NCBI GenBank assembly: GCA_020073245.1
Contig: JAIQFQ010000002.1
Location: 124,001-188,000, forward strand
Source: Terriglobia bacterium
GTDB lineage: Bacteria; Acidobacteriota; Thermoanaerobaculia; Thermoanaerobaculales; Thermoanaerobaculaceae
Direction: 5' to 3'
Length of the DNA stretch: 64,000 nt
Below the pieces are notes generated by a model. The model had not been told where the DNA came from. It searched no databases and worked only from the letters and a program-made list of their open reading frames with translations. Both the position numbers and the translations under genes were made by a program. This document shows positions 54,203 to 63,420 of this stretch, piece by piece (position 1 is the first letter of the stretch; each line of letters starts with the position of its first letter).

Positions 54203-54699
54203 CGGGCCGCCTCGAGATCGTCCCCGTCCCCCGGCGCTCGCCACTCCCCCGACGTGCCGCCCGACTTGGCCAGGAGCCTCACGTCCGAAAGGACCATGCC
54301 TTTGGAAAGCGCCTTGAGCATGTCGTACAAGGTCAGGCCTGCGACCGCCACGGCGGTGAGCGCCTCCATCTCGACACCCGTTCGAGCGTCCGCAGTTGCC
54401 TCCGCGCGGATCGTGATCCGATCTCCAGCCTCGTGGAAGCTCACGGCCACGTGCCCGAGCGGGAGGGGGTGGCAGAGAGGAATCAGGTCGGCCGTGCGCT
54501 TCGCGGCCATGATCCCGGCGAGCCGCGCCGCCTCGTACACGTTGCCCTTGGGCGTCCGGCCCTCGCGGATGGCCGTCATGACCTCCCCTCCCACCACCAG
54601 GACGCCCTGCGCAACGGCCTTGCGCGTGGTGACCGGCTTGGCGGACACGTCCACCATGCGCGCGTGCCCCTCCTCGTCGAGGTGCGTGATCTCGGCCAT
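54199..54699 (-). CDS. moaC: cyclic pyranopterin monophosphate synthase
   Basis: This 166-residue enzyme performs the second half of the first Moco step, turning the MoaA product into cyclic pyranopterin monophosphate. All motifs are present: [49 protein letters not shown] and [21 protein letters not shown]. It starts 4 bp after the moaA stop and overlaps the next gene. Its length is typical. Confidence 0.95.
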   Translation of the reverse strand: MAEITHLDEEGHARMVDVSAKPVTTRKAVAQGVLVVGGEVMTAIREGRTPKGNVYEAARLAGIMAAKRTADLIPLCHPLPLGHVAVSFHEAGDRITIRAEATADARTGVEMEALTAVAVAGLTLYDMLKALSKGMVLSDVRLLAKSGGTSGEWRAPGDGDDLEAAR

Positions 54700-54703
54700 C
54701 GCG

Positions 54704-55720
54704 CTACCCCCCGATGCCACGCATCGGCCGCGGTGTGTCCATCGCCGCCGGCGGCACCTTGGCCGCGAGGTACCGACCCACGGTTTCCCGCACCGCCTCC
54801 GAGGTGCCGGACCGCAGCATCTCGACGAGCGGGACGCTCTCAGGGTCCATGAGACAGCGCCGGAGTACACCGCGAGCGTCCAGCCGCAACCTGTCACAGG
54901 TGCCGCAGAACGCCTCGGAGACCGGCGTGATCCAGCCAACCACCATGTCACGCCCGCGCCAGCTTGCCAGCGTTCGGCGCGCCGGCCCGACCGAGGGCAA
55001 CGGCTGCAGGCGGCCGGTGCGCTCGAGAGACGATCGCACTTCGCCGGCGACCACGAGCTCCGCGTCCGCCCAGGCGACCTCGGTCCCGGTCCGCATGAGC
55101 TCGATGAAGCGGATCTCGAAGCCCTCGCCGGCGGCAAAGTCGAGGAGCGCCGGCACGTCCTTCCGCCACGCGCTCCTCCGCAGCACCGAGTTCAGTTTGA
55201 TCGGGGCGAGACCTGCGGCACGGGCTGCCGCGATGCCGGCGAGCGTGCGCCGCAGGTCGCCCCCCCGCGTCAGCTCGGCAAACCTCCGCTCGTCCAGGGT
55301 GTCCAGCGAGACGTTCACCCGCGCCAGGCCGGCGCCCCTGAGCGCGGCGGCGAGCTCCGCGAGTCGCGTGCCGTTGGTGGTCATCGAGATCTCGCGGATC
55401 CCCGGAAGTGCGGCGGCCCTCTCGACGAGCTCCACGATACCGCGGAAGGTGAGCGGTTCGCCACCCGTGATCTTCAGGCGGTCCACGGCGCACTGCCGGA
55501 CCAGCCATGCCACGGCGTTCACGAGCGCCGCGGTTCCGAGGAGCTCGGCCTGAGGCGCGAACGGCACAGCGCCCGCCGGCAGGCAGTACCGGCACCGCAG
55601 ATCGCAACGGTCCGTGACCGATAGTCGAAGGACCCGGGTCCCGCCTTTCGGCGATGGGCCCGAGGAGTCAGTGCTCCGGTTGGAAAGCCCGCCCCCCTGG
55701 CCGGGTCGCTGGTAAGCCAA
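54704..55720 (-). CDS. moaA: GTP 3',8-cyclase (radical SAM) MoaA
   Basis: This 338-residue radical SAM enzyme starts Moco synthesis from GTP. The first [4Fe-4S] cluster ligands are C39, C43 and C46 (CDLRCRYC). The second cluster is [13 protein letters not shown] with a further cysteine in RRCLMD. Substrate motifs [16 protein letters not shown] and NVSLDTLD are intact. The C-terminal GG needed for cluster function reads RGIGG. I chose the TTG at 55720 because AAAGGAGA lies 8 nt before it. Starts further upstream lie inside the riboswitch. Confidence 0.95.
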   Translation of the reverse strand: MAYQRPGQGGGLSNRSTDSSGPSPKGGTRVLRLSVTDRCDLRCRYCLPAGAVPFAPQAELLGTAALVNAVAWLVRQCAVDRLKITGGEPLTFRGIVELVERAAALPGIREISMTTNGTRLAELAAALRGAGLARVNVSLDTLDERRFAELTRGGDLRRTLAGIAAARAAGLAPIKLNSVLRRSAWRKDVPALLDFAAGEGFEIRFIELMRTGTEVAWADAELVVAGEVRSSLERTGRLQPLPSVGPARRTLASWRGRDMVVGWITPVSEAFCGTCDRLRLDARGVLRRCLMDPESVPLVEMLRSGTSEAVRETVGRYLAAKVPPAAMDTPRPMRGIGG

Positions 55721-55725
55721 CGTGT

Positions 55726-55868
55726 CGTCTCCTTTCCGAACCGGGAGGCCAGACCGTTTCCAGCCTGACCCTCGGGGCCCGGGCTGCACACCGCCAGCCC
55801 GGCCCACCGCCTGCCGTCCCCTGGGCGCGTGCCTGTAGGAGCGGCCGGTCGGAGATAGAGCGTCCGTC
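55726..55868 (-). ncRNA. molybdenum cofactor (Moco) riboswitch
   Basis: The leader of moaA on the minus strand contains, in order, CTCCGACC, a GC-rich paired region with GGGTCAGGCTGGAAAC, then GGCCTCCCG and GGAAAGGAGA, the moaA ribosome site. These match the conserved blocks of the Moco RNA motif, known upstream of moaA in Gamma- and Deltaproteobacteria. The element ends in the Shine-Dalgarno sequence, so it likely controls translation initiation. Boundaries are approximate. A TTGACT (-35 type) lies at 55904-55899 upstream, but the -10 is unclear. Confidence 0.72.
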
Positions 55869-55921
55869 CAACGCCATTTCCCACCGCAACTCGAGAAAAG
55901 TCAAGTGGCTCGGAGCCCTCT

Positions 55922-56986
55922 CTACCGTTGTGCGTCGTCTTCGAGCGCGGCCAAGTCGCCGGGCGTGTTGATGTTGCGCCAGCACTGGCGGAGATCGTCT
56001 GGCGGCTGCACCACGGCCGCTTTCCCGTGAGCGGCGATCAGCCTGGGCGCCCGTTGACCGGACGCCGCGAGCGCCTCCAGAAGGCCGCGCGCCTGAGGCT
56101 CGTAGAGCGCCAACAACGGCTCGACGCCCCGCCCGCAGTCCGGGAGGGCGGCCCACCGCCCCGGCGTCCGTTGTTCCACCAACCACGTGATGGCGGCCGG
56201 GGTCAATCTGGGGAGGTCGCACGCGGCGAAGATCCAGGCGCATCCCGGCGCCCAACGAAGGGCTGCGAGTATCCCGGCAAGGGGACCGTCGAGCCTAGGG
56301 GGGTCGGCCAGCCGCGCCAGGTGCTCACAGCTCCGTGGGACCGCGCCGCTCCCAAGGACGACCACCTGCTGCACGCTGGACTGGAGGGCCGTCGAGACCG
56401 TCTCGAGGAACGTGGTCTCGCCGTGCCTGAGCATGTGCTTGGGCTTGCCGATCCGTGAGCTGCCGCCGCCGACCAGGACGCCGCCCAGAAGCGGTATTGC
56501 GCGCCAGACGGGCGGGAGCCAGCGCTCGAGGAGCTCGAGCATGCGAGCGGGTCGTCCCTCGCCCCACGGCACGACCCCGAGACATTCCGTGAGACCCGGC
56601 GGAGGTCCCGGGTCGCGCTCGCTCGCCAGCCACAACTTTGGAAGCGGCGTGTCTTTGTGGCCTTCGACAAGGACCAGATCGTTGTGGTCGAGAAGGGCAG
56701 CGAGCGCCCCCCATAGGTCGTCGACCCCGCCGGGGCGTGCCCGCCGCAGCACCTCTCCAGGACCGTGCAGGGCCACTTCGGCGCCCGCCCGGAAGAGCCG
56801 ATCCGAGTCCTTCCCGGCGCGATCGACGTCCACGCCGTGCGCATCGTGCTTCAACACGGCCACCGCAAGGCCGCGCCGCCTCAACTCGGGGATAACGGCC
56901 TCGAGCAGCGTTGTCTTGCCGGCACCGCTCCAACCGCACACCGCCAGAACGGGGGAGAGGGTACCGGGCGTCGCCCGCTCTGCCAT
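55922..56986 (-). CDS. MobB-MobA fusion (Moco guanylyltransferase)
   Basis: This 354-residue fusion begins with MobB (residues 1-160). It has a P-loop GWSGAGKTTLLE and VAVLKHDAHGVDVDRAGKDSDR. MobA follows (165-354), with GGVLVGGGSSRIGKPKHMLR, the guanylyl-transfer loop, AACDLPRLTPAAI and the C-terminal NINTPGDLA. MobA attaches GMP to molybdopterin to give MGD, the form used in DMSO-reductase family enzymes such as formate dehydrogenases. That matches the molybdopterin enzyme encoded at 59-63 kb. The arrangement MobB-then-MobA in one chain is uncommon but known. Confidence 0.9.
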   Translation of the reverse strand: MAERATPGTLSPVLAVCGWSGAGKTTLLEAVIPELRRRGLAVAVLKHDAHGVDVDRAGKDSDRLFRAGAEVALHGPGEVLRRARPGGVDDLWGALAALLDHNDLVLVEGHKDTPLPKLWLASERDPGPPPGLTECLGVVPWGEGRPARMLELLERWLPPVWRAIPLLGGVLVGGGSSRIGKPKHMLRHGETTFLETVSTALQSSVQQVVVLGSGAVPRSCEHLARLADPPRLDGPLAGILAALRWAPGCAWIFAACDLPRLTPAAITWLVEQRTPGRWAALPDCGRGVEPLLALYEPQARGLLEALAASGQRAPRLIAAHGKAAVVQPPDDLRQCWRNINTPGDLAALEDDAQR

Positions 56987-56999
56987 GGCCCCGGCTCCC

Positions 57000-58205
57000 T
57001 CAGCCCGTCCAGCGCCACGGGAGCGGAAAGCACGGGAGCGACGTACCGGATTCGATCTCGGAGCTCCCCTCCAGGCGAGCCAGCGCGTTCGCAGACGCGG
57101 CGGCGAGCACGTCGTGCGAGCCCTTCCACGGGAGCATCGTCACCCGCCACTCGCCGCCGCGGAGCTCGAGGAGAGCGGGCCGAAGCTGGGTTCGGTCGCT
57201 GCTGTTCCGGGCCGGCGAAGTCAGCACCGCCGGGACCGGGGTTTCACCGAACGCGGCGGCGTCCCCGGCAAGTGTCTCGGCCAAGGGAAGCGCGAACAGC
57301 CGCCACCCCACGAGCGCCGACACCGGGTTGCCCGGCAGGCCCGCGAGCCAGGTCTCACCCAGCCGTGCGATCAGGATCGGCTTGCCGGGCTGGATCGCCA
57401 CCCTGTGGAGCACGATCTCTCCCCCCAGCTCCTCGACGGCACGTGGCACCAGGTCGAAGTCCCCTACCGAGACGCCGCCCGAGGTGACGACGATGTCCGA
57501 CTTTCCAGCGGCGGCCTCGAGGCGGCCGCACAACGCCGGCAGCTCGTCCCCAACGGTTTCCGGTGCAGATACCTCCAGCCGGGACTGGTCGGCGAGCGCC
57601 GCTAGGAGCGGGCCGTTCGAGTCGCGTACCTGGCCGGGAGCCGGGACCGTTGAACCGTGCACGAACTCCGCGCCCGTGACGAGCACTGCGACGCGAGGCC
57701 GAGGGATGACCTTCACGGTCACGACGCCGCCCGCGGCCAGAACCGCCAGCAAGGCGGGGTTGAGACTCTCCGACACCTGTGCGAGCACGGCTCCGGCCGC
57801 GAAGATCTCGCCCCGGCGCCGCACGTGGCTGCCCGGCGGCAGCCGGGGGAGGCGCACACGCCCATCGGTCAGGACCTCCGCTTCCTCCTGGGGAACGACG
57901 GTGTCTGCGCCGGGCGGCACCACCGCACCGGTGAAGATGCGCACCGCCGCGCTGGCGTGCAGGGGCTCCGAGGCTGCGCCGGCAGGCACGACGAACGCGA
58001 TCGGCACGGGCCTCCCGGCGGCCAGGTCCTCGGCGCGAGCGGCGTAACCGTCCATGGCCGCGAGATCGGATGGCGGCAGATCGGCATCGGCCTCTGGTGC
58101 TGCCGCGAGGCGGCACCCCAGACCGAGAGCAAGAGGCACCTCGACGGCAGGCAGCGGCGTCACCCGAGACACGAGAAGCGCCCGGGCGTCGTCAAGGCTC
58201 AGCAT
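57000..58205 (-). CDS. moeA: molybdopterin molybdenumtransferase MoeA
   Basis: This 401-residue enzyme inserts molybdate into adenylated molybdopterin. Landmarks are PPSDLAAMDGYA, RIFTGAVVPPGADTVV, RPRVAVLVTGAEFV, the catalytic VTSGGVSVGDFD and LPGNPVSALVGW. The chosen ATG gives MLSLDDARALLV, the usual start of the family. A TATGCT hexamer lies only 6 nt before it. The much longer open frame upstream shows no homology. MobB-MobA begins 13 bp downstream of its stop. Confidence 0.94.
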   Translation of the reverse strand: MLSLDDARALLVSRVTPLPAVEVPLALGLGCRLAAAPEADADLPPSDLAAMDGYAARAEDLAAGRPVPIAFVVPAGAASEPLHASAAVRIFTGAVVPPGADTVVPQEEAEVLTDGRVRLPRLPPGSHVRRRGEIFAAGAVLAQVSESLNPALLAVLAAGGVVTVKVIPRPRVAVLVTGAEFVHGSTVPAPGQVRDSNGPLLAALADQSRLEVSAPETVGDELPALCGRLEAAAGKSDIVVTSGGVSVGDFDLVPRAVEELGGEIVLHRVAIQPGKPILIARLGETWLAGLPGNPVSALVGWRLFALPLAETLAGDAAAFGETPVPAVLTSPARNSSDRTQLRPALLELRGGEWRVTMLPWKGSHDVLAAASANALARLEGSSEIESGTSLPCFPLPWRWTG

Positions 58206-58211
58206 GGCCGG

Positions 58212-58217
58212 AGCATA
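58212..58217 (-). promoter_or_regulatory. -10 element for moeA
   Basis: TATGCT on the minus strand ends 6 nt before the moeA ATG, implying a leaderless mRNA for moeA and the mob fusion. These two genes thus have their own promoter, separate from the riboswitch-controlled moaA unit. Confidence 0.4.
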
Positions 58218-58293
58218 GCGCAAATGGGATGTGGTTCCCGTGCTCCTCGAGCGTGCTCGGGGCTCGTAGCGCCCTGTCGACTGGGTGGGGAGG

Positions 58294-59037
58294 TTAGGTA
58301 AACACGAGCTTGACCGCGGCGATGGCCAGCACCCCGGCGAGGAGCCGCTTGATGACGGGTACGGAGAACCGGTGACTGCCGAGGTACGATCCGGCCCCAC
58401 CTCCGATGACCACCGCAAGGCCCAGCGGCATCGTGAGCGAGGGCAGTAACCCGGTGCTGGCGACCGTCCCGGCCAGGCCGGCGATCGAGTTGAGCAAGAT
58501 GAACACGGCCGAGACGGCGGAGGCCGTTTTCGTTCGCGCCCACCTCATCATGATGAGGAGCGGGGTGAGGAAGATACCTCCCCCGACTCCGGCCAGCCCG
58601 GAGACAAAGCCGAGCCCCGCTCCGACAGCGAGGGCCACCGGCAGCCCCGGTTCCCTCGGCTCCGCGTCCGCCGTCGCAGGAAGGAGGAACCGCGCCGCCG
58701 AGTAGAGCAGGACCGCACCGAGAAGCACGTTGAACCAGCGAACGGGCAGGTGGAGGGCGCCGCCCAGAAAAGCGAGCGGCATGCCGAGCGCCGCGAACGG
58801 CCAGAGCAGGCGCCACGAGAAGTGGCCCGCCCGATAGAACTGCCACGACGAGAGACATGCGACGAGGATGTTGAGAGCGAGGGCGGTCGGCTTGATAAAC
58901 GCAGGGGACAGGCCCGCGAGGGCCATGACCGCGATGTAGCCGGAGGCACCCGCGTGTCCCACGGAGGAATAGAGGAACGCGACGACCATGACTGCGGCAG
59001 ACAGCAGGACGAGGTTCTCGGCGCTCACGTGCAACAT
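58294..59037 (-). CDS. TauE/SafE family sulfite/anion exporter
   Basis: This 247-residue protein has about eight membrane helices and the duplicated family signature: VGHAGASGYIAVMALAGLSP in the N half and SGLAGVGGGIFLTPLLI in the C half. TauE/SafE proteins export sulfite or sulfoacetate, or move related small anions. Its position upstream of moeA may be linked to sulfur or molybdate handling, but this is a guess. A GTG three codons in (59028) is an alternative start. The 165 bp upstream hold nothing recognised. Confidence 0.85.
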   Translation of the reverse strand: MLHVSAENLVLLSAAVMVVAFLYSSVGHAGASGYIAVMALAGLSPAFIKPTALALNILVACLSSWQFYRAGHFSWRLLWPFAALGMPLAFLGGALHLPVRWFNVLLGAVLLYSAARFLLPATADAEPREPGLPVALAVGAGLGFVSGLAGVGGGIFLTPLLIMMRWARTKTASAVSAVFILLNSIAGLAGTVASTGLLPSLTMPLGLAVVIGGGAGSYLGSHRFSVPVIKRLLAGVLAIAAVKLVFT

Positions 59038-59202
59038 TCTGGCACGGCCGCCGGGCGGGTCGGCGGGTGCGGGACCTGCCACCGTCCGTCCGCCGGGGTG
59101 GTGAGGTGGCACGTCCAGCCTGGCAGTTGCCCGCAAGGTTGGAGACGAGCCTTGACTGATACGTGAGCCCGGCTCAGGCCGCCCGACTACTCGGAGAGGC
59201 TC

Positions 59203-59403
59203 CTAGGCTCCGGCCTTCTTCGGGCACGTGTTGATCCCAAGCAGGGAGTACGGTGGGCACCAGCCGACAACCGCGGTCGCAAGCGGGAGCAGCCCGAGCA
59301 GGCCCCAGGCGCTCTTCGGTCCCCAGACGGTGAGGCTCAGCACGACGAGGCCCACGATTCCCCGAACAACGCGCTCGATCGGATGAATGTTGACGTTGAC
59401 CAT
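59203..59403 (-). CDS. DUF2892 inner-membrane protein (YgaP-type)
   Basis: This 66-residue protein reads NIHPIERVVRGIVGLVVLSL, then WGLLGLLPLATAVVGWCPPY and SLLGINTCP. It is the two-helix DUF2892 domain fused to rhodanese in YgaP, here stand-alone. The two cysteines near the C-terminus (WCPPY, NTCP) are conserved in the family. GGGAGGGG lies 8 nt before the ATG. A role in sulfur transfer is inferred from the family only. It lies downstream of the oxidoreductase operon. Confidence 0.82.
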   Translation of the reverse strand: MVNVNIHPIERVVRGIVGLVVLSLTVWGPKSAWGLLGLLPLATAVVGWCPPYSLLGINTCPKKAGA

Positions 59404-59463
59404 TTGGTGTCCCCTCCCTGACACCCAACATGGTCGCACGCCTCGCTGTTCCTGACGAAGGGG

Positions 59464-59479
59464 AGCCGCAAATGCGGCT
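59464..59479 (-). terminator. hairpin between oxidoreductase and DUF2892 genes
   Basis: AGCCGC (59464-59469), a 4-nt loop and GCGGCT (59474-59479) form a 6-bp stem in the 214-bp gap downstream of the oxidoreductase stop. The minus-strand side is followed by CCCCTTCG, not a U-tract, so termination is uncertain. Nothing else stands out in the gap. Confidence 0.25.
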
Positions 59480-59617
59480 TGCAGCTGGCCCCCTGTGAGC
59501 CGCAAGGACCGCTGCGCAACCCCAAAGCCACGACGGTGCGGCCGCCCAGGCGCTCGGATCGCCAGTGAAACCAGGCCGCCTGAAGGCAGCACTATCGGCT
59601 CATCGGGCGGCCGGTGG

Positions 59618-62600
59618 CTACGACGCCGCGAGCGTGGGCAGGAGGGCGGGGCCACGGCCGGCCTCGGCCTCTGCGAAGAGGCGTTCGAGGCGCGCAGCGA
59701 AACGGGCCTCCAGGCAATCCAGCGCCAGCGTCACTATCGGCTGGGTCGGGGCCGCCGTGGTCGTCCACTGAGGTTCCGGCCTGACGAGCGGGAAGAGGCC
59801 GGGGTCCCAGACTCCGTCCGCGCCGGGGTCGTCCACGACCACTCCCCGGTAGATCGGAACGACGCGGCGGATCTCCTCGAAAATCTCGTCGGTGTTTGCG
59901 TACTTCATCTTGAACCGGTGACCCATTCGGGCCGCCAGCGCCGCGAGCGTCTGCCATGTCTCCATCCCACTGCGCGGAGGGATGGCCTGACGCGCCCGCT
60001 GCACCCGTCGTTCCTGGTTGGTGATCGTGCCGCTGGTTTCGGCGAGCGCCGAGAGGGGCAGAACGACGTTGGCGGCCGAGGCCGTCGCGGTCAGGAAGAC
60101 ATCCGCGACGAGGAGGAAGTCCGCCGCCAGCAGGCCGTTCTTGAGTTCCTCAGGGATCGCGTCGCCGCCGATCGGGTCCTCGCCGATCACGACCGCCACC
60201 TTGATCTTCTTGTCGGCGAGCGCCTGCGCAAGGTTCGCACCGTGCCCCTTCAGGTCGCGCAGCACGACGCCCCACTCCTTCTCGAGAGAGTCCACGGCGG
60301 TCTCGTCCTCGATCGAAGCGTAGCCAGGCAACCAGGTCGGACTCGCCCCCATGTCGAGGAAGCCCTGCATGTTGGATTTTTCTCGCAGGGCGAGGAACGG
60401 GCAGGAGAACGCCTCGGCGGCGCTGGCGAACAGGCGCTCGTCGCCTGGTACTCTGGGGCCGCGGAAATCCTTGTTGAACACCATGACCTTGGCGATGCTG
60501 GCCGCCAACACCCCGGCGGCGGCCTCGACGGCGGTCCACTCGACGCCCGTGCTCTTCTCGAACGCCTTGGGCTTTATCCCGGCGATGGCCTTCGCGAGAT
60601 CCGGACGCTCCGCGAGGTGGTCGCCCGTGCGCTGACTGAAGGCCTTGAGGATGCCGAGCACGACCTCGGTCTCCGTGCCGGGGGTGCACCGCAGGAACAC
60701 TTCAGCGGGCTCCGAGGTTCGATTCTCTCGGCTGCCGATGTACACGAGCCTGCCGCCCTTGCGGATTGCACGCTTGGCGATCAGGTCCACGACGAAGTGC
60801 TCGTCGTCGAGGTTCGAGTTGACGACCAGGATCGCCTGAGCGTCTGCGAGGTCGCCGTAGGTCGCTGTCGAGACGATCTCTGGGCAGTCGTACTGGCGGT
60901 TGACGAGGCGCGAGAACGAGGCCACGTTGTGGGTGCGCAGCGCAACTCGCGCCAGCTTCTGCGCCAGGTAGGTCTCCTCGTTGGTCAAGCGCGGCGACAC
61001 GAATACCGCGATCTCCTCAGGCGAGTGGCGACGTGAGAGCTCCTTGAGCCGCATCCCGGCATACGCGATGGCGTCCTCGACGGTCGTTTCCTGAAGCTCC
61101 CGTCCCGGCCTGATCCTCGCCTTGCGCAAACGTTCGTGGTCCTGCACGTAGCCGAACCCGAACGCGCCCTTCTTGCAGTGGCTCCCGAGCATTACCGGGT
61201 TGTGCTCGCGCCGGCTCACCTTGATGAGGGAGTCGCCGTACGCGTCGTAGTTGAGCTGGCATCCGGTTCCGCAGTAGTGACAGATCGAAGGGACCGGCGT
61301 GGTCGCCCACGGTCCGGGTTTGGCGAGCGGCAGCTTGGCCGAAACGGCGCCGGTGGGGCATGTGCCGATGCACATCCCACAGCTCACGCAGTCGGTGTCG
61401 AGCAGCGAGCCGCCGAGTGCCGGGCGCACGACGGTGGCGAAGCCCCGGTTGATGAAGCCGTAGGCGTTGACTCCGACGACCTCCGTGCAGATCCGGACGC
61501 AGCGCCCGCACAGGATGCACTTGTTGGGATCGAGCTCGATCAGCGGGTGGCTTCGGTCCACCCTGTACTGAGTGGCCTCGCCCATGAACGACTTCAGCTC
61601 GACCCGGTACTCGGTGGCGTAGCGCCGCAGGTCGCAGTCGAAGAGCGCCGTGCAGCCGCACTCGAGGCAGCGGACGGCCTCATCTGCAACGTCTTCGAGG
61701 GAGTAGCCGAGCTCGACCTCGGCGAAGCTCCCCTTGCGCTCGTCCGGAGGGATGAGAGGCATGGGGCGGTGGGAGAGTTTCTCAGTGGACTTGAGGTCTT
61801 CCGGCTTCACCTTGGCAAAGACGTCCTTGCGCGAGATGAACTGGAAAGGTTCGGGTTCTGCCTTGCCGGTCACGATGTAGCGGTCGATCGCATGCGCCGC
61901 CTTGCGGCCCGCCGCGATCGCCTCGACGGCAGTGGCCGCGCCGGTGACGACATCGCCGCCCGAGAAGACACCTTCCACGCTCGTCTCGAAGGTCTGGTCG
62001 TTGACCTGAATCGTCTGCCAGCGGGTGAGGTTCAGCGTTTCGCCGAACGGCAGGAAGTTGGGGACCTTGCCGTCGATGAGCTGGGATACCGTGGTGCTCT
62101 GACCGATGGCCGCGATCACGAAGTCGCACGGGACCTCGAACTCGGACCCTCGGATCGGCTTGGGACTGCGCCTGCCGGAGGCGTCGGGCTCGCCCAGCTC
62201 CATCTTCAGGCACTCGAGCGCGCCGGCGCGTCCGTCCGTGAGGATGACCCTGGTCGGGGCGACGAGGAACTCTATCTTGACGCCCTCCCGCTCGGCCTCC
62301 TCGATCTCCATCGCGTTGGCGGGCATCTCGGCGCGGGTTCGGCGGTACAGGATCTTCACTTCGTGCGCCCCCAGGCGCAGGGCCGTGCGTGCGCAGTCGA
62401 TGGCCGTGTTGCCGCCGCCGACGACGAGAACCTTGCCGTGGATGTCGATCTTCTTCTTGAGGCCGAAGTTCTCCAGAAACTTGATCCCGGAGAGCACCCC
62501 GGGAGCATTCTCGTCCTTGACGCGCATCGTGGAGCTCTCCCACGCGCCCAGGCCGAGAAAGACCGCGTCGAAGCCGTCCTTCTTCAGGCTCGCGACGGTG

Positions 62601-63415
62601 AAGTCCTTCCCGAGCGAGACGTTCGTCGAGAGCTTTACGCCGAGCTCGAGGACCTGGTTGACCTCGAGGTCGAGGACCTCCTTTGGCAGGCGGTACTCGG
62701 GGATGCCGTAGCGGAGCATCCCTCCCGCCTCGGGCATGGCCTCGAACATGTGCACCCGGTACCCCTTGATCGCCAGGTAGTACGAGCAGGAGAGACCGGC
62801 CGGGCCCGCACCAACGACGGCGACGCTCTTCCCGTTGGGCTGCGCGAGCTCGGGCCTGAAAGGCTCCGCCTTGCCGAGGTCGAGGTCGGCGATGTAGCGC
62901 TTGATGTAGTCGATGCCTACCGCCTGGTCGAGCATGCTGCGGCGACACCCCTTGACCTCGCACGGACGGGTACACACGCGGCCGCAGATCGCCGGCAACG
63001 GGTTCGTCTCCTTGATGAGCCGAAGCGCGTCCGTGAACTTGCCGAGCGCCGCGAGAGCGACGTAACCCTGGATGTCCACGCTTGCCGGGCAGGCGAGCTG
63101 GCAGGGACCGATGCAGTCCGCGTAGTGGTTGGAGAGCAGAAGCTCGAGCGCCGCTCTGCGTGAGCGGTGGATCTCCGCGTTGTCGGTCTCGACAGCCATC
63201 CCCCCGGTGACCTTGGTGGAGCAAGCCGGCAGGAGGGTGCGCGCCCCCTTGACCTTCACGACGCACAGGTAGCAGGACGCGAACGGCTCGAGCTGCTCGT
63301 CGTGGCACAGCGTCGGGATATCCTTGATGCCGTTCTCTCGGGCCACCTGGAGGATCGTCTGCGAGCTGTCCGCGATGACCCGTTTTCCGTCGATTTCGAG
63401 CTTCACAAGCGCCAT
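59618..63415 (-). CDS. multidomain molybdopterin/FAD/Fe-S oxidoreductase
   Basis: This 1265-residue soluble protein has four parts. Residues 1-75 are a [2Fe-2S] domain (C37, C48, C51, C65). About 95-560 is a GltD-like FAD/NAD(P) reductase (C101, C105, C109; VGAGPAGLSCS 201-211; second GGGNTAIDCA). About 625-690 holds two [4Fe-4S] sites (CILCGRCVRIC, CVSCGMCIGTCP). About 705-1230 is a molybdopterin domain with CHYCGTGCQ and SHCKKG. The Sec/Cys region of formate dehydrogenases reads RTHNVASFSRLVN, without the catalytic residue, so it may be an electron-transfer (NuoG-like or SfrAB-like) subunit. It pairs with the NuoF-like gene. Confidence 0.82.
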   Translation of the reverse strand: MALVKLEIDGKRVIADSSQTILQVARENGIKDIPTLCHDEQLEPFASCYLCVVKVKGARTLLPACSTKVTGGMAVETDNAEIHRSRRAALELLLSNHYADCIGPCQLACPASVDIQGYVALAALGKFTDALRLIKETNPLPAICGRVCTRPCEVKGCRRSMLDQAVGIDYIKRYIADLDLGKAEPFRPELAQPNGKSVAVVGAGPAGLSCSYYLAIKGYRVHMFEAMPEAGGMLRYGIPEYRLPKEVLDLEVNQVLELGVKLSTNVSLGKDFTVASLKKDGFDAVFLGLGAWESSTMRVKDENAPGVLSGIKFLENFGLKKKIDIHGKVLVVGGGNTAIDCARTALRLGAHEVKILYRRTRAEMPANAMEIEEAEREGVKIEFLVAPTRVILTDGRAGALECLKMELGEPDASGRRSPKPIRGSEFEVPCDFVIAAIGQSTTVSQLIDGKVPNFLPFGETLNLTRWQTIQVNDQTFETSVEGVFSGGDVVTGAATAVEAIAAGRKAAHAIDRYIVTGKAEPEPFQFISRKDVFAKVKPEDLKSTEKLSHRPMPLIPPDERKGSFAEVELGYSLEDVADEAVRCLECGCTALFDCDLRRYATEYRVELKSFMGEATQYRVDRSHPLIELDPNKCILCGRCVRICTEVVGVNAYGFINRGFATVVRPALGGSLLDTDCVSCGMCIGTCPTGAVSAKLPLAKPGPWATTPVPSICHYCGTGCQLNYDAYGDSLIKVSRREHNPVMLGSHCKKGAFGFGYVQDHERLRKARIRPGRELQETTVEDAIAYAGMRLKELSRRHSPEEIAVFVSPRLTNEETYLAQKLARVALRTHNVASFSRLVNRQYDCPEIVSTATYGDLADAQAILVVNSNLDDEHFVVDLIAKRAIRKGGRLVYIGSRENRTSEPAEVFLRCTPGTETEVVLGILKAFSQRTGDHLAERPDLAKAIAGIKPKAFEKSTGVEWTAVEAAAGVLAASIAKVMVFNKDFRGPRVPGDERLFASAAEAFSCPFLALREKSNMQGFLDMGASPTWLPGYASIEDETAVDSLEKEWGVVLRDLKGHGANLAQALADKKIKVAVVIGEDPIGGDAIPEELKNGLLAADFLLVADVFLTATASAANVVLPLSALAETSGTITNQERRVQRARQAIPPRSGMETWQTLAALAARMGHRFKMKYANTDEIFEEIRRVVPIYRGVVVDDPGADGVWDPGLFPLVRPEPQWTTTAAPTQPIVTLALDCLEARFAARLERLFAEAEAGRGPALLPTLAAS

Positions 63416-63420
63416 TGGCT

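Noticed and set aside
61136-63163. 675-codon frame on the plus strand
   Set aside because: It is antisense to the multidomain oxidoreductase, whose Fe-S and nucleotide motifs are unmistakable.
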